Below, one piece after another: positions 17,617-26,283 of a stretch of DNA of 64,000 nucleotides (positions are counted from its first letter, which is position 1; every line of letters starts with the position of its first letter). The notes beneath the pieces were generated by a model. It searched no databases, had not been told where the DNA came from, and was given only the letters and a program-made list of their open reading frames with translations. The stretch lies in contig NZ_CP051151.1 of assembly GCF_013745115.1 (NCBI RefSeq), forward strand, positions 124,001 through 188,000, written 5' to 3'. The translations under genes and the position numbers were made by a program. This stretch comes from Hujiaoplasma nucleasis (lineage in GTDB: Bacteria; Bacillota_I; Bacilli_A; Izemoplasmatales; Hujiaoplasmataceae).

Positions 17617-17646
17617 TTGTTCATTATTAGCCACTTATGATATAAT
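17617..17646 (+). promoter_or_regulatory. Promoter of the M24 peptidase/recD2 genes
   Basis: TTGTTC (17617-17622) and an extended -10 element TGATATAAT (TATAAT at 17641-17646) with an 18-bp spacer, 19 bases upstream of ATG 17665. Confidence 0.7.
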
Positions 17647-17664
17647 AAACTTTGAGGTGAGAAT

Positions 17665-18939
17665 ATGAATAACAAAGAATTTATTAAAAGAAGAAAAACT
17701 TTAATTGAACAAATGGATGACCAAAGTTTTGCCTTGTTATCATCAGGACAAGCAAAGCATAAGTCTTTAGATCAACATTTTAAATATTTTCCTGAAAGAA
17801 ACTTTTTTTATTTAACAGGATTGAAAAGAGAAAAATTTATTTTGCTTTTAGTAAAAAACAAAAAAGCGATGCTAGATTTTATTTTCATTGAAGAAGCAAG
17901 TGACTATGCGACAAAATGGTTAGGAAGCCGTTTGAGTAAAGAAGAGGTAAGTCAAATAACTGGAATTGATACACAAAGAATTTTTTATTTGAATGAATTT
18001 GATAATTTTATTTCAAACCGTTTGCTTGTGGATTCTAGACAACTCTTATTGGATCGTCTACCTTCAGTTATGTATCTAGACATGTTTAGGGCAGCTTCTT
18101 TAGAAAAACCTGTTTCTTTCGATACATTTTTTAAAATCGTCGAGAATTACCCAGAATTAACAGTTAAAAATATCAATAGTATGATTGCTGAATTGCGAAG
18201 ATTTAAATCAAATGATGAGGTAGCTGATATAAGAAAGGCAATTGCACATACAAAAAAAGGAATTTATAGTATTTTTGATTATGCAAAAGCTGGTGTTAAT
18301 GAAAGAGAATTAGAGGCAACTTTTGAATATAATATTAAATTATCAGGATCTACTGGTGTTTCTTTTGACACCATCGTAGCAAATGGTAAAAATGCAACAG
18401 TATTACATTATGTAGATAATGATCAAGAAATATTGGATGGCAATCTTGTACTTTTAGATTTAGGTGCTTATCATAATGAATATGCTGCAGATATAAGTAG
18501 GACCTTTCCTGTAAATGGTAAGTTTACCCAAAGGCAAGCAGAGCTTTATCAAATGGTTTTAGATGTTAATAAAGAGACCATTAAAAGGGTAAAACCTGGT
18601 ATTTATGTCAGTGAATTAAATGAATTTGCTAAAAATGCCTTAGCTGAAGGTATGATTAAGTTAGGTTTAATTAAAGAAAAATCTGAGGTCAGCAAGTATT
18701 ATTATCACAATGTTAGTCACTATTTAGGATTGGATGTTCATGATGTTGGTACATATTCTAAAAAAATCGAAGCTGGTGTAGTCTTAACTGTAGAACCTGG
18801 CATCTATATAGAAGAAGAAAAGATAGGTATCCGTATCGAGGACGATATATTAGTGACAGAAGATGGATATGAAAATTTAAGCAAGGATATTATTAAAGAA
18901 ATTAAAGATATAGAAGATTATTTTAACAAGAAGGAATAA
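17665..18939 (+). CDS. M24B-family aminopeptidase (Xaa-Pro aminopeptidase-like)
   Basis: Binuclear-metal peptidase of about 424 residues that removes N-terminal residues preceding proline. An N-terminal creatinase-like domain (about 1-175) includes HFKYFPERNFFYLTG. The catalytic pita-bread domain shows the metal ligands in order: two Asp in LDLGAYHNEYAADISR, His in HDVGTYS, and Glu in VEPGIYI and IRIEDD. Upstream GAGGTGAGA fits ATG 17665. One base separates its stop from the recD2 start, so the two form an operon. Confidence 0.94.
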   Translation: MNNKEFIKRRKTLIEQMDDQSFALLSSGQAKHKSLDQHFKYFPERNFFYLTGLKREKFILLLVKNKKAMLDFIFIEEASDYATKWLGSRLSKEEVSQITGIDTQRIFYLNEFDNFISNRLLVDSRQLLLDRLPSVMYLDMFRAASLEKPVSFDTFFKIVENYPELTVKNINSMIAELRRFKSNDEVADIRKAIAHTKKGIYSIFDYAKAGVNERELEATFEYNIKLSGSTGVSFDTIVANGKNATVLHYVDNDQEILDGNLVLLDLGAYHNEYAADISRTFPVNGKFTQRQAELYQMVLDVNKETIKRVKPGIYVSELNEFAKNALAEGMIKLGLIKEKSEVSKYYYHNVSHYLGLDVHDVGTYSKKIEAGVVLTVEPGIYIEEEKIGIRIEDDILVTEDGYENLSKDIIKEIKDIEDYFNKKE

Positions 18940-18940
18940 T

Positions 18941-21172
18941 ATGACATATGTCGAAGGCACTATAAAAAGATATCTTTTTTATAGTGAAGAAAATTCATAC
19001 TCGGTGATTAAGGTAGAAATACAAGATACCAATAATCCTGAATTGATTCGTTATGAACCCACAATTGTTGTTTGTGGGTTTTTTCCTAAGTTAGACTTAC
19101 ATGCTTCCTATAAATTTATGGGCGAAATAGCTTATCATAAAACATATGGCTTACAGTTTAATGCAAAGACATTCGAAAGATATATTGATGAAACATACGA
19201 TGGCATTATTGACTATTTATCTAGTGATATATTTCCAGGTGTCGGTGTGAAAACAGCTGAAAGAATCGTGGATACATTGGGGATGAATTGCTTAGATTTA
19301 ATTGCTGAAGATAAAGACCAATTAAAGAAAGTTGATAAACTAAATAAAAAATTACATAAAATAATTTTTGACGGAATTGTTGGACATCGTGAAATGGAAA
19401 ACACCTTAGTTTGGCTATATGGCTTTTCTATATCACCTAATATGGCAATGAAAATTTACAATAAATATGGCCTTGAAACTAAACAAATAATTAAAGAAAA
19501 TCCTTATGTTTTAATGGAAGAAGTAGAGGGCATTGGATTTAAAAGAGCAGATGAGATTGGCTTGAAAGTTGGCTTTGCTTATGATAGTGATGTTAGAATT
19601 TCAGCTGTTATATATTATTTGCTTAACGAATATATGAATAAGTTTGGCGACACTTATCTTTTAGAAGAAGAGTTAATTAAGTATACTTTACAGTTTTTGA
19701 ATAACCACGAAGACTTTGAAGTTGATGAACAAAAAGTCATTAAGCAATTATTCTTGTTGATTGAATCTCATAAATTAATTAAGGAAGAAGATAGAATTTT
19801 TCTTAGATACCTTTATTATGCTGAGAAAAGTATTGCTAAAATGATGTTGAAATTTAACATCAATAGTGACGTCAATTTATCGGTTGATGACCACCTACAA
19901 GCTTTTAAGTCAATAAATCATATTAATTATACTCAGGCTCAAAGAAAAGCCATTCATTTGGCATTGACTAATCATGTGAGCATTATTACAGGTGGGCCTG
20001 GAACAGGTAAAACAACCGTTATTAAGGGTCTTATCCATGTTTACCGAATGATGCGTAATCAAGCCTTAGATGACGAAGATTTAAAATTGGCTGCACCTAC
20101 AGGTAAAGCTGCTAAAAGATTGTCTGAATCGACAGATTTACCAGCTTCAACCATACATAAGTTATTAGGTTATGATTTCAATGGAGAGTTTAAGTATGAT
20201 GAGTTTTCTCCTTTAGAAGCGAAGTTAGTTATTATTGATGAAGCTTCAATGATTGATTGTATATTAATGAAAAAATTATTGAGTGCTATAAAAGTAGGTA
20301 CTATCCTTGTCTTTGTAGGTGATGCTAATCAGTTGCCTTCAGTAGGACCCGGAGATGTATTAAATGATTTAATTAAGTCTGATTTATTTCCAGTTCAAGA
20401 ACTAAATATAATTCATAGACAAGCCAATGATTCTAACATCATTTCCTTAGCCTATGATGTTCTTGAAAAACAAATTGATGAGTCAATTAGAGATAATAAG
20501 GATGATCGGTTATTTTTTAATGCCAAAGATGAATATATTTCTTCTACACTCCTAAAACTGATTGATCGATTGATACAAAAGAATTATTCTTTACTAGAAG
20601 ACATTCAAGTCTTGGTGCCGATGTATAAAGGTATCAATGGCATTGATAGATTAAACGATTTAATACAAGAAACCTTTAATGGAGACAATAAAAATCTATC
20701 TTTGTCTTTTGGTGATAAGAAATTTTACTTTCAAGATAAAGTTATGCAATTGGTTAACCAACCAGATAAGAATGTGATGAATGGCGACCAAGGTTTTGTT
20801 GTTGCTATTGATGATGAACGAGAAATGGTGGTTGATTTTTCTGGTCAATTGGTTAAATATAATCGTAAAGAACTCGATCAATTAACCTTAGCTTATGTAA
20901 CATCAATTCATAAGTCCCAAGGCTCTGAATATAAAGTTGTTATTATGCCATTGACTTTATCCTATTCCATTATGTTAAGAAAGAAGTTGCTTTATACAGC
21001 TATTACTAGAGCCAAAGAAATACTAATCATGGTTGGTAATTTTGAAGCTTTTAAAAGAGGTGTTTTAGGTAAAGATAGAAAGAGAAGAACTATGCTTAAA
21101 AACTTTCTTACAGATGAACTTAATCAAAGTCCAAGCAATCAAGTGAAAATTGAAGATTTTCTAAATGAATAA
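18941..21172 (+). CDS. recD2: RecD2-type SF1B DNA helicase
   Basis: ATP-dependent 5'-3' helicase of about 743 residues, close to other RecD2 proteins; it acts in DNA repair and replication-fork handling without RecBC. An N-terminal OB-like region and helix-hairpin-helix repeats (FPGVGVKTAERIV; EVEGIGFKRADEIG) come before the motor. Walker A is GGPGTGKTT (about residue 351), motif II is VIIDEASM, and the C-terminal motif VTSIHKSQGSEY with ALYTAITRAK-like LLYTAITRAK is present. A terminator-like hairpin lies early in the coding region (19056-19084). It stands before alaS, as in Bacillus. Confidence 0.96.
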   Translation: MTYVEGTIKRYLFYSEENSYSVIKVEIQDTNNPELIRYEPTIVVCGFFPKLDLHASYKFMGEIAYHKTYGLQFNAKTFERYIDETYDGIIDYLSSDIFPGVGVKTAERIVDTLGMNCLDLIAEDKDQLKKVDKLNKKLHKIIFDGIVGHREMENTLVWLYGFSISPNMAMKIYNKYGLETKQIIKENPYVLMEEVEGIGFKRADEIGLKVGFAYDSDVRISAVIYYLLNEYMNKFGDTYLLEEELIKYTLQFLNNHEDFEVDEQKVIKQLFLLIESHKLIKEEDRIFLRYLYYAEKSIAKMMLKFNINSDVNLSVDDHLQAFKSINHINYTQAQRKAIHLALTNHVSIITGGPGTGKTTVIKGLIHVYRMMRNQALDDEDLKLAAPTGKAAKRLSESTDLPASTIHKLLGYDFNGEFKYDEFSPLEAKLVIIDEASMIDCILMKKLLSAIKVGTILVFVGDANQLPSVGPGDVLNDLIKSDLFPVQELNIIHRQANDSNIISLAYDVLEKQIDESIRDNKDDRLFFNAKDEYISSTLLKLIDRLIQKNYSLLEDIQVLVPMYKGINGIDRLNDLIQETFNGDNKNLSLSFGDKKFYFQDKVMQLVNQPDKNVMNGDQGFVVAIDDEREMVVDFSGQLVKYNRKELDQLTLAYVTSIHKSQGSEYKVVIMPLTLSYSIMLRKKLLYTAITRAKEILIMVGNFEAFKRGVLGKDRKRRTMLKNFLTDELNQSPSNQVKIEDFLNE

Positions 21173-21174
21173 GT

Positions 21175-21203
21175 TTGCAAATTAAGTAGATGTATTGTAT
21201 AAT
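21175..21203 (+). promoter_or_regulatory. Promoter of the alaS leader
   Basis: TTGCAA (21175-21180) and TATAAT (21198-21203) spaced by exactly 17 bp, just after the recD2 stop codon and before the T-box leader. Confidence 0.82.
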
Positions 21204-21214
21204 ATTTTTAAATC

Positions 21215-21412
21215 AATGATGAAGATAAGTAGTAAATAATTGCATAAAACAAGAGAGTCTAGGATGGTGGGAACTAGACATGCATATTTATGAAGCTCCT
21301 TCTGAGAGGTGTTAATCACACACGTGACTCGCGTTAAGAGTTTTGAGTGCTAGGTAACTAGAATAAAGGTGGTACCGCGATTGAATCGTCCTTGGTTTAT
21401 AGGGACGATTTT
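21215..21412 (+). promoter_or_regulatory. T-box leader (tRNA-Ala sensing) for alaS
   Basis: The leader contains a stem I region, a specifier triplet GCT at 21295-21297 in the context GAA-GCT-CC, the conserved T-box AAAGGTGGTACCGCGA and a terminator AATCGTCC/GGGACGATT with following T. GCT is an Ala codon, in agreement with alaS downstream. Its terminator stem shares the AATCGTCC sequence with the trpS T-box, although the genes are 8 kb apart on opposite strands. Limits are approximate. Confidence 0.93.
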
Positions 21413-21432
21413 CTTATTTGGAGAGGTGAATA

Positions 21433-24066
21433 ATGAAAAGATTAAAAGGACATGAAATTAGAGAAATATGGTTAAATTTTTTTAAGGATAAAAACCATAA
21501 AATAGAAGAAAGTGCATCATTAATACCTAATAATGATCCTACTTTATTATGGATGAATTCTGGTGTAGCAGCTATGAAAGCTTATTTTGATGGCAGAATA
21601 GTACCTAAAAATCCAAGAATGGTCAATGTTCAAAAATGTATTCGTACTAATGATATTGAAAATGTTGGGAATACAGCTAGACACCATACTTTTTTTGAAA
21701 TGATGGGTAATTTTTCTATTGGTGATTATTTTAGAGATGAAGCCATTGAATATGCTTATGAAATTTTGACAAGTCCTAAATATTTTGATTTTCCTTTAGA
21801 AAAGTTATATTTTACTTATTATCCAACAGATATTGATACTTATAACAAGTGGCTTGAGATTGGTATTGAAGCAGATCATTTAATTAGTTCTGAGAATAAT
21901 TTTTGGGAAATAGGAACCGGTCCTTGTGGACCATGTACAGAAATATTTTTTGATAGAGGCCCTGAATTTGGCGATTTTACAACTGAAAGTATTAAAAAAG
22001 ATATAGAGAATGACCGTTATGTGGAGTTATGGAACATAGTATTATCTCAATATAATGCTAAAGAAAATCTTACACGAGAAGAATATCCTGAATTACCAAA
22101 TAAAAATATTGATACGGGTGCAGGTTTAGAAAGATTTGCTTCTGTTTTCCAAAATGCTAAAACTAATTTCGAAACAGATTTATTTTTGCCTATCATTGAA
22201 AAATTTGCTGATATATCAGGGATTGAGTATAAGGGTCAAAAATCCTTTAAAATTATTGCAGACCATATTAGAACCATTACAATGGCTTTAAATGATGGGG
22301 CAATGATTTCGAATGAAGGTAGAGGCTATGTTATCAGACGTTTACTTAGAAGGGCTGTAAAACATGGCAAACAAAACGGTATAACGAGGCCATTCTTATC
22401 AGAATTAGTGACTGTTGTGATTGATTTGATGAAACCTTCATATCCCGATTTACTAGATAGACAAGATATGATTAAAAAAATTATACATAGTGAAGAAATA
22501 AAGTTTTTAGAAACTTTGCAATCTGGTGAAGAAAAGCTTAAAGACATGATTAATCAAACACAAAGTCATATGATTAAGGGAGAAGATGCATTTATTCTTT
22601 ATGATACTTATGGTTTTCCATTAGAGTTAACCGAAGAATACGCTGAAGAATTAGGTTATAAGGTTGATGTTAAAGCTTTTGAAGTTGAAATGAGTAAACA
22701 AAAAGAACGTGCAAGAAGTGCTAGAACTGAGACTTCCTCTCTTGCGTCACAAAATCAAGATTATTTAAATTTCACTGATGAGTCTATTTTTGTTGGTTAT
22801 GAAAAACTTAGCCAATTGGCTAAAATAATCAAAGTTTTTCCTGAAGGAATTGTATTAGATAAAACACCATTTTATGCAACTTCAGGTGGACAGCTAGCGG
22901 ATAAAGGTATTATATACAATGACGACATTACTTTACATGTAATCGATGTAAATAAATTGCCTAACGGTCAATTCATTCATATGATAAAAGAAGATATTAA
23001 TCAATCATTAGAAGGGAAAGAGATGACTGCTAAGGTTGATCAAGTCAATAGAGAGTTCACTGAATATCATCATTCAGCAACCCACTTATTGTTTAAAGTT
23101 TTAAGGGATAGGTTGGGAAGTCATGTGAGTCAACAAGGGTCACAAGTTTCTAGCGAAAGTTTAAGATTTGACTTCAATCATTATGAATCTATTGATGATT
23201 CACTCATATTAGAAATTGAAAAAGATGTCAATGATATGATTCAAGATTCTTACAAAACTTCAACAAGTATTCTCTCAATCGATCAAGCAAAAGAAAAAGG
23301 AGCAATCGCTGAGTTTGGAGAAAAATATTCAGATAAAGTTAGAACAGTTGATTTAAAATACACCCTTGACTTGTGTGGTGGAACACATGTTAAAGATATC
23401 AGTGATATTGGTAGGTTTGCAATTAAATCTTTATATTCTATCGGTTCAGGTATTTACCGTATTGAAGCTTTGGTCAATGATAGGGTTGATAATCTAGTAG
23501 ATGAGTTAAAAGGTTTAAATGAAGATATAGAAAATGTTAAACGTAAGGCACATAGAATTATTGATGAGGCTAAAGAAGAGGGAATTGTATTATCAATTGA
23601 TTTTAGTGATAACTACAAAGCGAAAGGTTCTTATCAAGATGTGATACATCAAAGGGACCTATTAAAAATATATCAAAATCAAGTGAAAAATCTTGAAAAA
23701 GAATATCAAAGAATTAAAGAAGAAAAAGCCATGCAGAGTTTATCAGATTTTACTAAAGATACATATGGTCAAAAGATTATTTCAATTGTAAATGATGTGA
23801 ACGGTGGAGTATTAAAACAAGTGGCAGATGACTTAATCGACACGTTAGACAAGGGATTCGTATTTTTAGCAAGTATTTATAATGAAAAGGTTATATTTGT
23901 TGCTAAAAGCAATGACCCTAATATTGATGCAGGAAGAATAGTAAAAGAAGCTGCAATCATATGTCAAGGTAATGGTGGCGGTCGAAAAGACTTTGCTCAA
24001 GCCGGTGGAAAAGATACTGAAAGAGTTCAAGAGGCTATAGACAAGGTAAAGGACTTAGTCTTATGA
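21433..24066 (+). CDS. alaS: Alanyl-tRNA synthetase
   Basis: Class II synthetase of about 877 residues, full length: catalytic core (motif MNSGVAAMKAYFDG, then NVGNTARHHTFFEMMGNFSIGD), an editing domain with the metal-binding HHSATH (written HHSATHLLF) and CGGTH motifs, and a C-terminal DHHA1/C-Ala domain with the glycine-rich end QGNGGGRKDFAQAGG. GGAGAGGTGA precedes ATG 21433. It is controlled by the Ala T-box. The stop codon overlaps the ruvX start by 4 bases. Confidence 0.98.
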   Translation: MKRLKGHEIREIWLNFFKDKNHKIEESASLIPNNDPTLLWMNSGVAAMKAYFDGRIVPKNPRMVNVQKCIRTNDIENVGNTARHHTFFEMMGNFSIGDYFRDEAIEYAYEILTSPKYFDFPLEKLYFTYYPTDIDTYNKWLEIGIEADHLISSENNFWEIGTGPCGPCTEIFFDRGPEFGDFTTESIKKDIENDRYVELWNIVLSQYNAKENLTREEYPELPNKNIDTGAGLERFASVFQNAKTNFETDLFLPIIEKFADISGIEYKGQKSFKIIADHIRTITMALNDGAMISNEGRGYVIRRLLRRAVKHGKQNGITRPFLSELVTVVIDLMKPSYPDLLDRQDMIKKIIHSEEIKFLETLQSGEEKLKDMINQTQSHMIKGEDAFILYDTYGFPLELTEEYAEELGYKVDVKAFEVEMSKQKERARSARTETSSLASQNQDYLNFTDESIFVGYEKLSQLAKIIKVFPEGIVLDKTPFYATSGGQLADKGIIYNDDITLHVIDVNKLPNGQFIHMIKEDINQSLEGKEMTAKVDQVNREFTEYHHSATHLLFKVLRDRLGSHVSQQGSQVSSESLRFDFNHYESIDDSLILEIEKDVNDMIQDSYKTSTSILSIDQAKEKGAIAEFGEKYSDKVRTVDLKYTLDLCGGTHVKDISDIGRFAIKSLYSIGSGIYRIEALVNDRVDNLVDELKGLNEDIENVKRKAHRIIDEAKEEGIVLSIDFSDNYKAKGSYQDVIHQRDLLKIYQNQVKNLEKEYQRIKEEKAMQSLSDFTKDTYGQKIISIVNDVNGGVLKQVADDLIDTLDKGFVFLASIYNEKVIFVAKSNDPNIDAGRIVKEAAIICQGNGGGRKDFAQAGGKDTERVQEAIDKVKDLVL

Positions 24067-24479
24067 AAATATTAGGATTAGATTTAGGTTCAAAGACTCT
24101 AGGCATAGCTTCATCAGATTTAAGTCAAACTGTAGCAAGCATGGTAAAAACAATTACTTTTCCTGAAAATCAATTTAAAAGAGCAATTAATGAGTTAAAA
24201 TCATTGATAGATTTCTCAGTCTATGAGAAAATAGTTTTAGGACTACCAAAGAACATGGATGGAAGCCTTGGTAAACAAGCTGAGGACACCCTTGTATTTA
24301 AAAAAATGTTGGAAAATCACTTTCATTTGGAAGTTGTTATGTGGGATGAGAGATTAACATCAAAGATGGCAAATTCTATGATGATTACAGCGGATTTAAG
24401 TCGAAAGAAAAGAAAGCAAAAAGTCGATTATGTGGCAGCGACTATTATATTACAAAGCTATTTAGATAGCAGAAAGTGA
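24063..24479 (+). CDS. ruvX: Putative Holliday junction resolvase / pre-16S rRNA nuclease YqgF
   Basis: RNase H-fold protein of about 138 residues. The acidic active-site strand LGLDLGSKTLGIASSD starts the protein; the later motifs KIVLGLPKNMDGSLG and MWDERLTS are typical of YqgF/RuvX. Its accepted role is 16S rRNA 5'-end maturation and possibly junction resolution. Coupled to alaS by ATGA overlap, as in Bacillus (yrrK), but the small ireB/yrzL gene that normally stands between them is missing. Confidence 0.96.
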   Translation: MKILGLDLGSKTLGIASSDLSQTVASMVKTITFPENQFKRAINELKSLIDFSVYEKIVLGLPKNMDGSLGKQAEDTLVFKKMLENHFHLEVVMWDERLTSKMANSMMITADLSRKKRKQKVDYVAATIILQSYLDSRK

Positions 24480-24486
24480 GGAAATT

Positions 24487-24765
24487 ATGACAGATATACA
24501 TGATGATACTTTAGTATTAACCGATGAACTTGGAAATGAAATTACAGCGAAAATCATATTAACTTTTGAATCTGAAGAATTTAATAAATCTTATGTGGTT
24601 TATCAATTAGATGATGAAGATGAAGAAGAATACCATGCAGCTAGTTTCAATCCTGAAGATGGCGATGAAGGTACATTAGGTCAAATCGAAACCGATGAAG
24701 AATGGGATTTGATTGAAGAAGTATTAGAAAGCTTCTTAGAAGAAGACGAAGAAGAACAAGAATAA
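24487..24765 (+). CDS. yrzB: DUF1292 (YrzB-like) acidic protein
   Basis: Small, strongly acidic protein of about 92 residues with the DUF1292 pattern: an N-terminal beta segment (LTDELGNEITAKIILTFE), YVVYQLDDEDEEEYHAASF, and an Asp/Glu-rich C-terminus (WDLIEEVLESFLEEDEEE). Function unknown throughout the family. GTGAGGAAATT precedes ATG 24487. Its place between ruvX and trmR matches Bacillus, except that mltG, which normally follows, is absent. Confidence 0.92.
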   Translation: MTDIHDDTLVLTDELGNEITAKIILTFESEEFNKSYVVYQLDDEDEEEYHAASFNPEDGDEGTLGQIETDEEWDLIEEVLESFLEEDEEEQE

Positions 24766-24768
24766 TCA

Positions 24769-25389
24769 ATGATTAACGCTTATTTAAAATCATTAAATCA
24801 ACCATTGGTACATCCAATGGTTGACCTTATGAAAAAGCAAGCTTTAAATGATCATGTTCCCATCATTACAGATGAAGGTATTCGTTTTCTCATTCAATTA
24901 TTAAAAATTAAAAATGCAAAAAAAGTGCTTGAGATAGGAACTGCTATAGGCTATAGTTCTATTCTTATGGCACTTTTTACCCATGTGGATATTACGACAA
25001 TTGAAAGAGATGAAAAACTTTTTAAAATAGCAGAAGAAAATATTAATAAAGCAAATTTACAAAAAAAGATTAAAGTAATTTTGGCTGATGCCCATGATGT
25101 AAGTATAAATGATCAGGATTATGATTTGCTTTTTATTGATGCTGCGAAAGCTTCGTATATTGATTTTTTTGAAAAGTTTTCAAAAAATGTATCGACTGGT
25201 GGTGTCATCGTTACAGATAACCTTTTGTTTAGAGGTTTGGTTGCTAGTCCACAGGGTATTGAAAGTAAAAATCGATTACAATTAGTTAAGAAGATTAATA
25301 AGTTTAACGAATATATTATTAAGCAAGAAGATTATGATACTTATATTTATCCAATTGGTGATGGTATGAGCATATCTATTAAGAAATAG
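24769..25389 (+). CDS. trmR: tRNA 5-hydroxyuridine methyltransferase (TrmR, O-methyltransferase family 3)
   Basis: SAM-dependent methyltransferase of about 206 residues. The SAM site VLEIGTAIGYSSILMA and the metal-binding stretch LLFIDAAKASYIDF with TDNLLFRG are typical of the cation-dependent O-methyltransferase family. The Bacillus ortholog YrrM methylates 5-hydroxyuridine at tRNA wobble position 34 to methoxyuridine. Here it sits directly before the two U32 genes that make the hydroxyuridine, so the whole route is present. The start has no strong ribosome-binding site, only GAAGAAGAA; coupling to yrzB, which ends 3 bases earlier, is likely. Confidence 0.93.
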   Translation: MINAYLKSLNQPLVHPMVDLMKKQALNDHVPIITDEGIRFLIQLLKIKNAKKVLEIGTAIGYSSILMALFTHVDITTIERDEKLFKIAEENINKANLQKKIKVILADAHDVSINDQDYDLLFIDAAKASYIDFFEKFSKNVSTGGVIVTDNLLFRGLVASPQGIESKNRLQLVKKINKFNEYIIKQEDYDTYIYPIGDGMSISIKK

Positions 25390-25398
25390 GTGATTTTT

Positions 25399-26283
25399 TT
25401 GAAATTAGTTGTTAGGATAAAAAATCAAGAAGAAATTAGACATTTGACTGAAATTGGTGCAGATGTTTTTTTGCTTGATACTGATAATTTCACAACTAAA
25501 GCTATTTTTGCACTTGGCATAAATGAAATGAAGTCAATAGTTCAGTACATAAAATCTCTCAATAAGGAAGTTTATGTTTTAATCAATAAAATGATTCATG
25601 AACCTGATATTTTAAGACTTAAGTCTTATTTGTCTTATTTGAAGGAACTTGAAGTGGATGCTATTGTTATCAATGATTTTTCAGTGTATGTCATAGCCAA
25701 AGAAATTGAATTGGATCATTTGATTATATATCAACCAGGTACTATGAATACCAATAGTTTTGATGTGACTTATTTAAAAAATAGAATTAAGGGTATGACT
25801 CTCTCAAAGGAGATTACCCTTGATGAAATTCAGGTAATGATAGAATCAAGTAAGGACATTGAATTTTCTATTATTGGACATGGTTATATTGATATGTTCT
25901 ATTCCAAAAGAAAATTAATTACTCATTATTTAACTCACAAGGATTTATCGGGTCCTTTAGTCAAAGGTAATCAAGGTTTTGTTCTTGAAGAAAAAACTAG
26001 AGAAAATATGTTCTATCCTATATATGAAGATGAAATAGGAACACATATTTTTAGGGATAAAAAGCTGGAATCTTTTAAAGAAATTCAAATGATTAAAGAT
26101 AAAATAAGCGATTTTTTTATTGAAAGAATTTTTATGGATGATCAGGAATACTATCATGCTGTTAAAGCTTATTTAAATCAAGAATCTGTTGAGAGTTTCT
26201 TAAAGCAATATGGGGCTTCATACAATAAAGGTTTTTATTACACCCCTACTGAAAAAAGAAAGGGTGAAATTCATGAAAACTGA
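25399..26283 (+). CDS. trhP1: U32-family protein TrhP1 (tRNA wobble uridine hydroxylation, YrrN-like)
   Basis: About 294 residues, a U32 'peptidase' family protein of the shorter YrrN type. In Bacillus the YrrN/YrrO pair is needed to hydroxylate uridine 34 in tRNA, with prephenate as an oxygen-related source; proteolysis is not its main role. The N-terminal strand pattern LVVRIKNQEEIRHLTEIGADVFL and the later block IIGHGYIDMFYSKRKLI fit the fold; the Cys cluster of the longer paralog is not seen. I choose TTG 25399, five bases after AGGTGA; GTG 25390 overlaps that site. It overlaps trhP2 by 11 bases. Confidence 0.88.
   Translation: MKLVVRIKNQEEIRHLTEIGADVFLLDTDNFTTKAIFALGINEMKSIVQYIKSLNKEVYVLINKMIHEPDILRLKSYLSYLKELEVDAIVINDFSVYVIAKEIELDHLIIYQPGTMNTNSFDVTYLKNRIKGMTLSKEITLDEIQVMIESSKDIEFSIIGHGYIDMFYSKRKLITHYLTHKDLSGPLVKGNQGFVLEEKTRENMFYPIYEDEIGTHIFRDKKLESFKEIQMIKDKISDFFIERIFMDDQEYYHAVKAYLNQESVESFLKQYGASYNKGFYYTPTEKRKGEIHEN

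Noticed and set aside
21291-21412. Possible use of TGA as Trp as in many Mollicutes
   Set aside because: TGA ends several clear genes (for example 3157-3159, 24064-24066, 28702-28704) and conserved Trp residues are encoded by TGG, so the standard code applies.
25615-25628. Perfect palindrome AAGACTTAAGTCTT inside trhP1
   Set aside because: It has no loop, lies mid-gene and is not near a promoter; AT-rich coding sequence gives such short palindromes by chance.
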